Shown here: in pieces, positions 7,429 through 16,617 of the stretch | How positions within the stretch are numbered: position 1 is the stretch's first letter | Layout of the letters: the number at the start of each line of letters is the position of its first letter | Assembly (NCBI RefSeq): GCF_022138605.1 | Contig: NZ_JACBFS010000004.1 | Location: 496,001 to 560,000 of the forward strand | Length of the DNA: 64,000 nucleotides | DNA from: Xanthobacter sp. NM-25 | Lineage (GTDB): Bacteria; Pseudomonadota; Alphaproteobacteria; Rhizobiales; Xanthobacteraceae | Reading direction: 5' to 3' | Notes under the pieces: model-generated | The model's input: the letters and a program-made list of their open reading frames with translations, nothing else | Told to the model about the DNA's origin: nothing | The model's database searches: none | Program-made: the position numbers and the translations under genes

Positions 7429-8833
7429 CCTCATCGCGGAGATCGTCCGCCGGAACGGGAAGGTCCAGCCAGAGACGGGCGCCGCCGGCGGCGCCGGGCT
7501 CCAGCCGGCAGGTGCCGCCCAGCGCCCGCACCCGCTCGCGCATGCCGGCAAGGCCCAGCCCCTCGCGCACCACCGCCGGCGGGCCGCGCCCATCGTCGGT
7601 GATGACGAGGCGCAGCCGCCCCTCGCCCTCGGCCAGCGCCACCTCCACCCGGTGGGCATCCCCATGGCGCAAAGCGTTGGTGACCCCCTCCTGCACGCAG
7701 CGATAGAGGGTGGCGTCCAGCGCCGGGCCGTAATGGCCGGCCAGCCGGCCCAGCTCCAGGGCCACGGCCCGGCCGGCGTCATGCTGGTTGAGATCCTGCA
7801 CCAGGCTCGCCAAGGCATCGGCCAAAGGCACGTGATCGAGGGCGGCGGGCCGGATGCGCCGCAATAGCCGCCGGTTCGCGACCTGCATGCGCGCGACGAT
7901 GGCCACCAGCCCCTCGGCCCGCTCCCGCAGCCGGCCAGCCAGCGGCTCCGGCAGCGGCGCGGGCTGCGTCATCTGCCCGGCGAGCCGGGCGATGGATTCG
8001 GCCCCGGCCTTGAGGCCGAACATCAGCGGGCCCAGCTCGTCATGCAGCTCGCCGGCGATCTGCCGGCGCTCATCCTCCTGCAGGCGCACCAGCCGCGCAT
8101 TGAGGCGCACGTTCTCGGCGCGGGCGGCGGAGAGCGCCGCCGCCAAAGCGTTGACGCCGTGGGCCAGCTCCGCCAGCTCGCGGATGCGCGGCGGCGCCAG
8201 GGGCTCCACCGCCCGCTGGTGCTCCAGCGCATCGAGGGTGACGCGGAACCGGCCGAGATCGGCCCGCACCCGCCCCAGGGCCAGGAACAGCGCCAGGAGA
8301 ATCGCCCCGTTGACCGCCACCGCCACCATCGCGAAATCGGTCACGTCGCCCCACACCTCGGCGATCTCGTCGTCGGGCACCCCCGCCACCTCCACCTGAA
8401 ACAGCGGCCGGCCCGCGCGGGTGACGTCGATGGTGCGCACCAGCGCCGGCACGTCTGCGAGGCGGGCGAACCAGGCGGGGGCCCGCGCGTCGTCGTCCGC
8501 CTCGTGGTGGGCGCCGGCGGGGGCATCCCCCAGGGACAGGGGGACGCCGGCGGCATCGCGGACGGTGAGCCGCACATGGCGCAAATGGCGCAGGTGAGTC
8601 GGCAGGGGGCTGTCGCCGCTCCCCTCGGCGGCGATGCGCTCCGCCGCCTCGCGCACCATCAGTTCCGCCATCTCAACCGAGGCGCCCATCTCGTTGCGCG
8701 CGGCGGCGCGGGCGTTCAGCACCACCACCGCGCCCGCCACCAGCGCCGCCACCGCATTGATGGCCAGCACCGTGCCGAGCACCTGCTGGCGCAGCGACAC
8801 CGCCCGACGCCCCCGTGCCGACGCCGCGCTCAT
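7421..8833 (-). CDS. mxaY: Membrane sensor histidine kinase (UhpB/NarX type), probably MxaY
   Basis: This 470-residue kinase has a membrane segment near residues 18-40, a periplasmic sensing region of about 130 residues, a second membrane segment near 170-190, then a HAMP-like/coiled region, a HisKA_3 dimerisation domain with phospho-acceptor His in ERRQIAGELHDELGPL, and an HATPase_c domain (VTNALRH; VITDDGRGPP; GLGLAGMRERV). It should phosphorylate the regulator encoded just downstream. The periplasmic location suits sensing of methanol or its oxidation products, but the ligand is not visible. Named MxaY from family plus position next to mxaF, as in Paracoccus. Confidence 0.8.
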   Translation of the reverse strand: MSAASARGRRAVSLRQQVLGTVLAINAVAALVAGAVVVLNARAAARNEMGASVEMAELMVREAAERIAAEGSGDSPLPTHLRHLRHVRLTVRDAAGVPLSLGDAPAGAHHEADDDARAPAWFARLADVPALVRTIDVTRAGRPLFQVEVAGVPDDEIAEVWGDVTDFAMVAVAVNGAILLALFLALGRVRADLGRFRVTLDALEHQRAVEPLAPPRIRELAELAHGVNALAAALSAARAENVRLNARLVRLQEDERRQIAGELHDELGPLMFGLKAGAESIARLAGQMTQPAPLPEPLAGRLRERAEGLVAIVARMQVANRRLLRRIRPAALDHVPLADALASLVQDLNQHDAGRAVALELGRLAGHYGPALDATLYRCVQEGVTNALRHGDAHRVEVALAEGEGRLRLVITDDGRGPPAVVREGLGLAGMRERVRALGGTCRLEPGAAGGARLWLDLPVPADDLRDEAS

Positions 8834-9090
8834 CGCGCCCTGCCCTGCGGCCCGGCGCCCGAACCGCCCGACATCCTGCCCAAACCCACGGCTCCCATCC
8901 CAATAATTCTCAGTTTTCTCTTATGATTTTCCGCTTAGAGCGGCGCAGTGCTGTAAAACATCATGACTATACGGGAGCCGGCAGGAAGTACCAGAGGGCG
9001 CCACCTGCGCCGCCGCCGGCACCGGCGAAAACCGCCCCCGCCCGCTTAGGCGATTGTTTTATCGAAGGTTATCCCGTTTTCCCGAAACGG

Positions 9091-9124
9091 ATTGCCAAAA
9101 GTTCCCGCCTCAAATTGCCAAAAG
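9091..9124. promoter_or_regulatory. Direct repeat in the mxaF control region
   Basis: ATTGCCAAAAG occurs at 9091-9101 and 9114-9124, 23 bp apart, that is two helical turns. It lies within the 636-base gap (8834-9469) between the divergent kinase and mxaF, in an A/T-rich stretch unlike the flanks. It is a candidate response-regulator site. No clear sigma-70 promoter could be assigned in the gap. Confidence 0.4.
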
Positions 9125-9469
9125 ACCGCGAGACAAGAGCATCAGAAGGCTTTCAACTCGCGTCATAGAAAAAATCTTCCATAAGAATAACATAAGAACA
9201 CAAAAGCTCAAGTCGCAATCGGAGGGCGACGGACACAGAGCAACATCCAGCACCCCTTTGCGTGTCCCATCGCGTGTCCACGTCCCCACCGCCGGGCCAG
9301 CCGCCCCCGCGCGCCGAAGTCTCACGACCACGCGCACACCGGACGGCCCGGCCAAGAACCGCCCGACCAGGACCCGTCCGCCGGGGCCCCTGTGGCCCCG
9401 GCCGCGCGGCGAAAAGAACGTCGCCCAAGAAGAACACTGCCTGCTGAGGAAACTCCGAGGAAACGCCAC

Positions 9470-11356
9470 ATGAACAGATTGTTGTCTTCCGCATCCCTGT
9501 TCGCCGTCACGCTCGCCCTTGCGACGGGCGGCGCCGCTCTCTCCGGTCCGGCCACGGCCAACGACAAGCTCGTCGAGCTCGCCAAGAGCGACGAGAACTG
9601 GCCGATGACCGGCAAGAATTACGACGCCAACAACTATTCGCCGCAGAAGCAGATCAACAAGGAGAACGTCAAGGACCTGCGTCCGGCGTGGTCGTTCTCC
9701 ACCGGCGTGCTGAGCGGCCATGAGGGCACGCCACTGGTGGTGGACGGGGTGATGTATGTGCACGCCCCCTTCCCCAACACCACCTTCGCCCTGGGCCTCG
9801 ACGACCCCGGCCACATCCTGTGGCAGCACAAGCCCAAGCAGAACCCCACCGCCCGCGCGGTGGCCTGCTGCGACGTGGTGAACCGCGGCCTTGCCTATTG
9901 GCCCGGCGACGGCACCACCGGCCCGCTCATCATCAAGACCCTGCTCGACGGGCACGTGGTGGCACTGAAGGCCGACACCGGCGAGGAATATTGGAAGCTC
10001 GAGAATTCCGACATCAAGGTGGGCTCCACCCTCACCATCGCGCCCTATGTGATCAAGGACACGGTGCTGGTGGGCTCGTCCGGCGCGGAACTGGGCGTGC
10101 GCGGCTACGTCACCGCCTATGACGTGAAGACCGGCGCCCAGAAATGGCGCGCCTATGCCACCGGCCCTGACGAGCAGGTGATGCTCGCCGACGACTTCAA
10201 CAAGGCCAACCCGCACTATGGCCAGAAGGGCCTCGGCACCCAGACCTGGGAGGGCGACGCCTGGAAGATCGGCGGCGGCACCAACTGGGGCTGGTACGCG
10301 TTCGATCCGTCCACCAACATGGTCTATTACGGCTCCGGCAATCCGGCGCCGTGGAACGAGACCATGCGCCCCGGCGACAACAAGTGGACCATGACCATCT
10401 GGGGCCGGGACATCGACACCGGCGAGGCCAAGTTCGGCTACCAGAAGACGCCCCATGACGAATGGGATTACGCCGGCGTCAACGTGATGATGCTGTCCGA
10501 GCAGAAGGACAAGACCGGCAAGGTCCGCAAGCTGCTGACCCATCCGGACCGCAACGGCATCGTCTACACGCTGGACCGCACCGACGGCACCCTCGTTTCG
10601 GCCGACAAGATCGACGACACGGTGAACTGGGTGAAGCAGGTGGACATCAAGACCGGCCTGCCCCAGCGCGATCCGGAATACGCCACCCGCATGGACCACA
10701 TGGCGCGCGACATCTGTCCCTCCGCCATGGGCTATCACAACCAGGGCCACGACAGCTACGACCCCGAGCGGCAGTCGTTCTTCATGGGCATCAACCATAT
10801 CTGCATGGATTGGGAGCCCTTCATGCTGCCCTATCGGGCCGGCCAGTTCTTCGTCGGCGCGACGCTGAACATGTATCCGGGCCCGAAGGGTGACCGGCAG
10901 AACTATGTCGGCCTCGGCCAGGTGAAGGCGTATGACGCCATCAACAACAAGTATAAGTGGGAAGTGATGGAGCGCTTCGCCGCGTGGGGTGGCACGCTCG
11001 CCACCGCCGGTGGCGTGATGTTCTATGGCACCCTCGATGGCTTCATCAAGGCGCGCGACAGCGACACCGGCAAGCTGCTGTGGAAGTTCAAGCTGCCCTC
11101 CGGCGTCATCGGCCATCCCATGACCTATACGCACAATGGCGTGCAGTATGTGGCCATCTACTATGGCGTGGGCGGCTGGCCGGGCGTGGGCCTGGTGTTC
11201 GACCTCAACGACCCGACCGCCGGCCTCGGCTCGGTGGGCGCCTTCAAGAACCTCCAGCACTACACCCAGATGGGTGGCGGCGTGATGGTGTTCTCGCTCG
11301 ACGGCAAGGGCCCCTATGACGATCCGAACGTGGGCGAATACGCCTCCGGCGGCTGA
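9470..11356 (+). CDS. mxaF: Methanol dehydrogenase large subunit (calcium type)
   Basis: This 628-residue periplasmic PQQ enzyme oxidises methanol to formaldehyde and passes electrons to cytochrome cL. A signal peptide ends near the Ala-Thr-Ala at residues 28-30. The adjacent-cysteine pair C133-C134 (VACCDV) forms the vicinal disulphide. The catalytic Asp is D333 in DEWDYAGVN; residue 335, two further on, is Ala. XoxF enzymes have Asp there to bind lanthanides, so this is the Ca2+-dependent MxaF. The start at 9470 has GAGGAAA upstream and gives the usual family length (about 626). It is first in the mxaFJGI operon. Confidence 0.98.
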   Translation: MNRLLSSASLFAVTLALATGGAALSGPATANDKLVELAKSDENWPMTGKNYDANNYSPQKQINKENVKDLRPAWSFSTGVLSGHEGTPLVVDGVMYVHAPFPNTTFALGLDDPGHILWQHKPKQNPTARAVACCDVVNRGLAYWPGDGTTGPLIIKTLLDGHVVALKADTGEEYWKLENSDIKVGSTLTIAPYVIKDTVLVGSSGAELGVRGYVTAYDVKTGAQKWRAYATGPDEQVMLADDFNKANPHYGQKGLGTQTWEGDAWKIGGGTNWGWYAFDPSTNMVYYGSGNPAPWNETMRPGDNKWTMTIWGRDIDTGEAKFGYQKTPHDEWDYAGVNVMMLSEQKDKTGKVRKLLTHPDRNGIVYTLDRTDGTLVSADKIDDTVNWVKQVDIKTGLPQRDPEYATRMDHMARDICPSAMGYHNQGHDSYDPERQSFFMGINHICMDWEPFMLPYRAGQFFVGATLNMYPGPKGDRQNYVGLGQVKAYDAINNKYKWEVMERFAAWGGTLATAGGVMFYGTLDGFIKARDSDTGKLLWKFKLPSGVIGHPMTYTHNGVQYVAIYYGVGGWPGVGLVFDLNDPTAGLGSVGAFKNLQHYTQMGGGVMVFSLDGKGPYDDPNVGEYASGG

Positions 11357-11434
11357 TGCGCCAACGCGCGCCGGGGCTTTGCCCCCGGCGCTGGCGTGAG
11401 GTTGGCCGCCGTCTTCCCTCGACGGCGGCGAACC

Positions 11435-11509
11435 ACCTGAAAGCATGCGACCTGAAAGCATGCCACCTGAAAGCATGCCACCTGAAAGCATGCCACCTGA
11501 AAGCGTGCC
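11435..11509 (+). repeat. Five tandem 15-bp repeats between mxaF and mxaJ
   Basis: The unit ACCTGAAAGCATGCC is repeated five times, with one base change in the first unit and one in the last. Each of the first four units contains GCATGC. Because 15 is a multiple of three, one frame would encode repeated M-P-P-E-S, but that frame then overlaps mxaJ out of register and is unlikely to be a gene. Confidence 0.8.
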
Positions 11510-11613
11510 ATCCGGAACCAACCGGCATCAGACATGTCATGACGCGCCCGCACCCGGCAGGCCCCATCCCGGGCCCGGCGCCGGCGCGCACCGAACCCCA
11601 CGAGGAGGCGTCC

Positions 11614-12540
11614 ATGCCCCGTATCGCATCTTCCGCCGGCGCGACGCTCGCAGCCTTCGTGTTCGGCGCCACCCTTGTTTCCAGCGGGGCCCTCGCCGCC
11701 CAGTTCGCGCCCGCCCAGAATGGCGCGGCCGCGCAGAACAAGGACACGCCCACCAAGGACGCTCCAGCCGTGGCCGCCGCCCCGGGCACGCTGCGGGTCT
11801 GCGCCTCGGAGGTGGAGGCGCCCTTCTCCCAGAAGGAGGGCAAGGGCTTCGAAAACCGCATCGCCCAGGTTCTGGCGCGCGCCATGGGCCGCGAGGCGGT
11901 GTTCGTCTGGTCGGGCAAGCCGGCCATCTATCAGGTGCGCGACGGCCTCGACAAGAAGCTGTGCGACGTGGTGATCGGCGTCGATACCGGTGATGCTCGG
12001 GTGCTCACCTCCAAGCCCTATTACCGCACCAGCTATGTGTTCGTGACCAAGGCCGACCGCAACATCACCACCGGTGACTGGCAGGATCCGCAGATCAAGG
12101 ATCTCGGCCGCTTCGTGGTGCGCTTCTATTCGCCGGGCGAGACCATGCTGAAGCGGCTCGGCAAGTATGAGGACAATGCCGCCTATCTCTACGGCCTCGT
12201 CAATTTCAAGTCGCCCCGCAACCAGTATGTGGAGGTGCCGGCCGAGCGCATGGTGAGCGAGGTGGCGAAGGGTGAGGCCGATGTTGCCTTCGCCTTTGCC
12301 CCGGAAGTGGCCCGCTATGTGAAGGCCTCCGACGTGCCGCTGCGCATGACCGTCGCCACCACCGATCTCGCCCGCTTCGACGGCACCCCCATTCCGCTGC
12401 ACTACGACCAGTCGGTGGCGGTGCGCAAGGACGACGCCGCCCTGCTGCGAGAGGTGGATGCCGCCTTGGTGAAGGCGCGCCCCGAGATCGAAGCGATCCT
12501 CACCGAGGAAGGCATTCCCCTGCTCAAGCCCAACAGCTGA
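11614..12540 (+). CDS. mxaJ: Methanol oxidation periplasmic protein MxaJ
   Basis: This 308-residue protein has a signal peptide (hydrophobic run ending ALAAQ) and a solute-binding-protein fold of the MxaJ type: LRVCASEVEAPFSQKEGKG near residue 55, then VIGVDTGDARVLTSKPYYR and AEVAFAFAP-like (here GEADVAFAFAPEVARY). MxaJ is needed for assembly or activity of MxaFI and does not import a solute. The start at 11614 has GAGGAGG upstream. It lies between mxaF and mxaG, the standard order, 257 bases after mxaF with the 15-bp repeats in the gap. Confidence 0.93.
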   Translation: MPRIASSAGATLAAFVFGATLVSSGALAAQFAPAQNGAAAQNKDTPTKDAPAVAAAPGTLRVCASEVEAPFSQKEGKGFENRIAQVLARAMGREAVFVWSGKPAIYQVRDGLDKKLCDVVIGVDTGDARVLTSKPYYRTSYVFVTKADRNITTGDWQDPQIKDLGRFVVRFYSPGETMLKRLGKYEDNAAYLYGLVNFKSPRNQYVEVPAERMVSEVAKGEADVAFAFAPEVARYVKASDVPLRMTVATTDLARFDGTPIPLHYDQSVAVRKDDAALLREVDAALVKARPEIEAILTEEGIPLLKPNS

Positions 12541-12571
12541 GCCCCATTTCTCTCATCGACGGTATTGCCAC

Positions 12572-13201
12572 ATGTGGACTTCTTGCTGGATCAAGCACGC
12601 GACGCGGGGGCTCATCGCGCTCGTGGCCGTGCTGGCCTGCGCGCTCACCGCCCAGGCCACGCTCAATCTCACCCATACCATCACCGGCCAGCCCCTCGAC
12701 CTTTCCGAGGCGCCGGAAGAGGGCCGCGACACGGAAGCGGTGAAGGTGTTCCTCGCCACCGGCAAGAACATCTATCTGGAAAACGCCACCTGCCTGCCCA
12801 AGGGCAAGGATCTGTTCCTGTCCATGTGCTCCGGCTGCCATGGACACTATGGCGAAGGCAAGATCGGGCCCGGCCTGAACGATGCCTATTGGACCTATCC
12901 CAAGAACATGACCGACCAGGGTCTGTTCGAGACCATCTTCGGTGGCGCCAACGGCCAGATGGGCCCCATGTATGGCGCCCTCACCATGGACGACATGCTG
13001 CTGGTGATGGCCTGGGTGCGGCACTTCTACAAGGACGATCCGGCGGAAGCCAGCTGGCTGACCCCGGCCCAGAAGGCCGCCTTCAAGCCCTATGACGAGC
13101 ACAACGACCCCACCCCGCCCCTGGATGAGGCGCCGGTGTGCAAGACGGCCGCCGACAATGCGGCGAGCCTGAATTCGGAAAAGGGAGGAAGCAAGCAATG
13201 A
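12572..13201 (+). CDS. mxaG: Cytochrome c-L, electron acceptor of methanol dehydrogenase
   Basis: This 209-residue periplasmic class I c-type cytochrome has a signal peptide and one haem site, CSGCH, near residue 90, with a methionine-rich region downstream (GGANGQMGPMYGALT) that should supply the second axial ligand. It takes electrons from MxaFI and passes them to a smaller cytochrome c. It lies 31 bases after mxaJ; its stop overlaps the mxaI start as ATGA, which indicates coupled translation. Confidence 0.95.
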   Translation: MWTSCWIKHATRGLIALVAVLACALTAQATLNLTHTITGQPLDLSEAPEEGRDTEAVKVFLATGKNIYLENATCLPKGKDLFLSMCSGCHGHYGEGKIGPGLNDAYWTYPKNMTDQGLFETIFGGANGQMGPMYGALTMDDMLLVMAWVRHFYKDDPAEASWLTPAQKAAFKPYDEHNDPTPPLDEAPVCKTAADNAASLNSEKGGSKQ

Positions 13202-13524
13202 CCTTGAAGGATCGCGTCCGCCGCCCGTTCGTCCACGCCCTCGCCTGCGCCGGGCTCATCGCCGGCGCGGCGCTGGCCACCAGCGGTGCCGCCCTTGCCT
13301 ATGACGGCACCAACTGTCGCGCGCCCGGCAATTGCTGGGAGCCCAAGCCCGGCTATCCGGACAAGGTGGCCGGCTCCAAATACGACCCCAAGCACAATCC
13401 GAAAGAGCTCAACAAGCAGTCGGAATCCATCACCGCCATGGAAGCGCGCAACCAGCAGCGGGTCGAGCATTTCAAGAAGACCGGGCAGTTCGTCTATGAC
13501 GTGAAGAAGATCCCGGCCAACTGA
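13198..13524 (+). CDS. mxaI: Methanol dehydrogenase small subunit
   Basis: This is a 108-residue precursor of the beta subunit that wraps around MxaF. A signal peptide ends at ALAYDG; the mature part begins YDGTNCRAPGNCWEPKPGYP, with the family's disulphide cysteines, and is then lysine-rich (KYDPKHNPKELNKQ). Mature length of about 74 residues fits the family. It overlaps mxaG by four bases. A gap of 174 bases without a clear terminator separates it from mxaR. Confidence 0.96.
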   Translation: MTLKDRVRRPFVHALACAGLIAGAALATSGAALAYDGTNCRAPGNCWEPKPGYPDKVAGSKYDPKHNPKELNKQSESITAMEARNQQRVEHFKKTGQFVYDVKKIPAN

Positions 13525-13698
13525 CACAGCTTTTCGAGATCCCACCAGCATGGCAACGAACTACTCCGTTCTGCCGGGCAAATCCTCCGATGGATGGTGG
13601 GCCAACTGGCGCGGCCCGCCGGGCCATGGGTTCGACCTCCCCGGACCCGGTTGGCTGCGCCTTTCTTCACCGACAGCTGCACTGAGGACACGGACACC

Positions 13699-14754
13699 AT
13701 GGCCGAGCTCTCGCACGCCCCCTCCCCCGGCGTGACCGGCGCCGAGACGCGCCTCGCCGACTGGCGCGCGCACGCGCTCGACTTCGAGCGCGAGGTGGGC
13801 CAGGTGGTGCTGGGGCAGGAGCGGGTGATCCGCCTGCTCACCATCGCCGTCTTCGCCCGCGGCCACGTGCTGCTGGAAGGCGACGTGGGCGTGGGCAAGA
13901 CCACGCTGCTGCGGGCCATGGCCCGGGCCATCGGCGGCGCCTATGCCCGGGTCGAAGGCACCATCGACCTGATGCCCACCGACCTCGTCTATGATGCCCG
14001 CATCGGCGACGATGGGCGCCCGCGCATCGACCCCGGCCCGCTGCTGCGCCGGGGCGGCGACCTCTCCATCTTCTTCTTCAACGAGATCAACCGCGCCCGG
14101 CCGCAGGTGCATGCGCTGCTGCTGCGGCTGATGGCCGAGCACTCCATCTCCGCTTTCGGCACCGAGCATGATTTTCCCCATCTGCAGGTCTTTGCCGATC
14201 GCAATCGGGTGGAGCGGGAAGAAACTTTCGAGCTGCCGGCCGCCGCCCGCGACCGCTTCTTCATGGAAGTGGAGGTGAAGGCGCCGGAGGATCGCGACGC
14301 CCGCCGGGCCTTGGTGTTCGAGCCGCGCTTCCACGACACCGACACCCTGCTGCGCGCGGTGCGCGAAGGGGTGGTGGATCACCGCGCCCTGGGCGCCCTC
14401 GCCCGCGACATCCAGGCCGCCATCCACGCCAGCCCGGCCATCCGCGACTATACCCTGGGCCTGTGGGACGCCGTGCGCGCCCCCGCCCAGGCCGGCATCC
14501 GCCTGCCCGATGTCCGCATGGACCGGCTGGTCCAGGGCGGCGCCAGCCCGCGCGGCCTGTCCTTCCTCATCCGCGCGGCCCGCGTGCGCGCCTGGCTGGA
14601 GGGGCGCGACATGATCGTGCCCGAGGACCTGCGCGCGGTGTTCCCGGAGGTGATGGCCCACCGGATCTTCTTCGACCCGGTTTATGAGCTGCGCCGCGAC
14701 ACCATCGCCCGCGCCCTCTGCCAGGCCGCGTTCGACACGGTGCCGGCGCCATGA
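13699..14754 (+). CDS. mxaR: MoxR-family AAA+ ATPase MxaR
   Basis: This 351-residue cytoplasmic ATPase has Walker A (GDVGVGKTT) near residue 60 and Walker B (IFFFNEINRARPQ). MoxR ATPases act with VWA-domain proteins as chaperone-like machines; here the VWA partners MxaS, MxaC and MxaL are encoded next. The accepted role is insertion of Ca2+ into, or activation of, methanol dehydrogenase. The start at 13699 is the first in-frame ATG after mxaI. It overlaps mxaS by four bases (ATGA). The sensor region reads FADRNRVEREETFELPAAARDRFFM, fitting the family. Confidence 0.94.
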   Translation: MAELSHAPSPGVTGAETRLADWRAHALDFEREVGQVVLGQERVIRLLTIAVFARGHVLLEGDVGVGKTTLLRAMARAIGGAYARVEGTIDLMPTDLVYDARIGDDGRPRIDPGPLLRRGGDLSIFFFNEINRARPQVHALLLRLMAEHSISAFGTEHDFPHLQVFADRNRVEREETFELPAAARDRFFMEVEVKAPEDRDARRALVFEPRFHDTDTLLRAVREGVVDHRALGALARDIQAAIHASPAIRDYTLGLWDAVRAPAQAGIRLPDVRMDRLVQGGASPRGLSFLIRAARVRAWLEGRDMIVPEDLRAVFPEVMAHRIFFDPVYELRRDTIARALCQAAFDTVPAP

Positions 14755-15623
14755 CCACGCCCCACCCGCCGACCGAAGACCCGGACGACCACGCCCCGCT
14801 GCTGCGCTATCCCCTGCGCTGGCGGCCGGCGGTCGGACGGCCCGGTGCCCACCCGGGAGCCGGTCGCGGCGGACAGGATCTGTTCCGCGGCCTGGTGCCC
14901 CTGATGGCCGATGCCGACCCCCGACGCATCGACATCCGCGCCAGCCTCAAGGACCCCTTCGAGGGGATTCACGTGCGCGCCTTCGCGCCGCGCCGCGCGC
15001 TCACGGTGACGGCGATGGTGGATCTGTCCGCCTCCATGGGCTTCGGCACCCTCCTGGACGAGGCGGCCCGCCTCGTGGCCGCCCTCGCCGCCTCCTCGGT
15101 CGCCTCGGGGGACGCCTTCGGCCTGATCGCCGCCGACACTGCCTTCCGTGCCGATCTGTTCATTCCCCCGACGCGGCGGCGCGGCATTCCCGACGAGGTG
15201 CGCACCCTCCTCGCCGAGGCGGGCGCCCACGGCGCCGGTACTGGCGGGCTGCTGGAGGCCACCGCCCATCTGCCGCGCAGCCGCAGCCTCGTGGTGTTGG
15301 TCTCCGATTTCCTCATGCCCGATGACGGGATCGTGGCCTTGCTCGATGCCCTCGCGCGCCACGACGTGCTTCCGGTGGTGCTCCACGACAGCCGCGCCGA
15401 GGGCGACCTGCCCCGCTTCGGCCTGATGGAGCTGCACGATGCGGAAACCGGTGGGCGCCGCCTGGTGGTGCTGCGCCCCGCCCTGCGCGCCCGCTGGCAG
15501 GCCGCCGCCCGCGCCCGCCGGCAGGCCCTCGACCAGATCTTCCTGTCCCGCGGGCTCAGCGCCTTTCACCTCACCGACCGGTTCGACGCCCATGCGCTGC
15601 TCGATTTTCTCCTGCATCGCTAG
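14751..15623 (+). CDS. mxaS: DUF58/VWA-type protein MxaS
   Basis: This 290-residue protein has a DUF58-like N-terminal part and a VWA-type fold with an altered metal site, DLSASMGFG near residue 92, then VVLVSDFLMPDDG. It lacks a signal peptide or obvious membrane segment. MxaS is expected to work with the MxaR ATPase in maturing methanol dehydrogenase. It starts inside the mxaR stop codon (ATGA), and mxaA starts 32 bases before its end, so the genes are tightly packed. Confidence 0.9.
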   Translation: MTTPHPPTEDPDDHAPLLRYPLRWRPAVGRPGAHPGAGRGGQDLFRGLVPLMADADPRRIDIRASLKDPFEGIHVRAFAPRRALTVTAMVDLSASMGFGTLLDEAARLVAALAASSVASGDAFGLIAADTAFRADLFIPPTRRRGIPDEVRTLLAEAGAHGAGTGGLLEATAHLPRSRSLVVLVSDFLMPDDGIVALLDALARHDVLPVVLHDSRAEGDLPRFGLMELHDAETGGRRLVVLRPALRARWQAAARARRQALDQIFLSRGLSAFHLTDRFDAHALLDFLLHR

Positions 15624-16617
15624 CCGCTTAGGCCGTTCGATCGCGGCCGGAGCCCGTCGCGGCCTGCCGCGCCTGGCCGGCGCAGGCATCGCTCTGCTGG
15701 CGCTCACCGCCGGCCCGGTGCAGGCGGACAGCGTGACGCTGCTGCCGGCCCGCGCCTTCGGCTATTTCCTCGGCGATCTTGTGCGCGTCGAGGCCGACAT
15801 CCGCCTCGATCCGGGCTTCGCTCTGGTGCCGGCGGCCCTGCCGCAGCCGCACAAGGTGAATGGCTATCTGGACCTCATCCGCGTCGATCTGAGCCCCGGC
15901 CCCCTGACCGCGGATGGATCCAGTTACCGCCTCACCATGGTCTATCAGAACTTCTACGGGGCGCTCGAACCGCGCGCCATGGAGATCCCGGCGGTGCCTT
16001 TGCGCGCCACCAACGGCGAGGCGCCTCGCGACCTCCTCGTGCCCGCCTTCGTCTTTACCGCTGCCCCGTTCCGCGAGCTGGTGCCCAGCCGCGGCGGCAA
16101 TCCCATGGCGCTGCGCCCGGACATTCTCCCCCGCCCCTACCCGCTGCGGCCTGAGATCGAAGCCATAACCGTCGCCGCCCTCGTCGGCACCCTCGCCCTC
16201 CTCGCGCTGGCGCTGCTGCAGGGCTGGCGGCCCTTCACCCGCAGCCAACGACCGTTCGCCACCGCCCTGCGCGCCCTCGCCCCACTGGCCGCTGCCCCCA
16301 CCGACGTTCCCGCCTATCGCGCCGGCCTCATCACCCTGCACCGCGCTTTCGACGCCGCCGCCGGCCACCGCCTGCTCGCCGACGACGTTGCCGCCTGGTG
16401 CCGGCACGATCCGCGCTACAGCGACCTTAGCTCTGAAATCGCAGGATTTTTCACCACCTCGCGACGCGCGTTCTTCGGCGCGGAACCGGCCGCCGCCATG
16501 GAGGCGTTGCCAACCGCGGACCTCCTGGCGCTGGCCCGCCGGCTCGCCCACGCCGAGCGGCGCGATCCCCGGCCACGGCCCCCGGCCGCAGCGCTCGCCG
16601 CGGAGGGGGCGCCATGA
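15592..16617 (+). CDS. mxaA: Methanol oxidation membrane protein MxaA
   Basis: This 341-residue protein has an N-terminal signal/anchor (about residues 22-42), a periplasmic beta-rich region (SVTLLPARAFGYFLGDLV) and a membrane segment near residue 190 (ITVAALVGTLALLALALL) followed by a cytoplasmic tail. MxaA is required for Ca2+ incorporation into MxaF. I chose the ATG at 15592, which overlaps mxaS by 32 bases; the longer reading frame upstream is an out-of-frame shadow of mxaS. It overlaps mxaC by four bases (ATGA). Confidence 0.88.
   Translation: MRCSIFSCIASRLGRSIAAGARRGLPRLAGAGIALLALTAGPVQADSVTLLPARAFGYFLGDLVRVEADIRLDPGFALVPAALPQPHKVNGYLDLIRVDLSPGPLTADGSSYRLTMVYQNFYGALEPRAMEIPAVPLRATNGEAPRDLLVPAFVFTAAPFRELVPSRGGNPMALRPDILPRPYPLRPEIEAITVAALVGTLALLALALLQGWRPFTRSQRPFATALRALAPLAAAPTDVPAYRAGLITLHRAFDAAAGHRLLADDVAAWCRHDPRYSDLSSEIAGFFTTSRRAFFGAEPAAAMEALPTADLLALARRLAHAERRDPRPRPPAAALAAEGAP

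Noticed and set aside
11435..11509. Tandem repeats considered as a CRISPR array
   Set aside because: Units are 15 bp, directly abutting, with no unique spacers and no cas genes.
9110..11521. 803-codon open frame on the minus strand opposite mxaF
   Set aside because: It is the antisense shadow of the strongly biased mxaF codons; its repeated N-terminal motif only reflects the 15-bp repeats. No ribosome site or protein-family feature.
11445..11993. Frame with repeated M-P-P-E-S running into mxaJ
   Set aside because: It overlaps mxaJ out of frame and is arginine/proline-rich noise after the repeats.
13550..13735. 61-codon frame between mxaI and mxaR
   Set aside because: It runs out of frame into mxaR, has no family match that I recognise and no good ribosome site.
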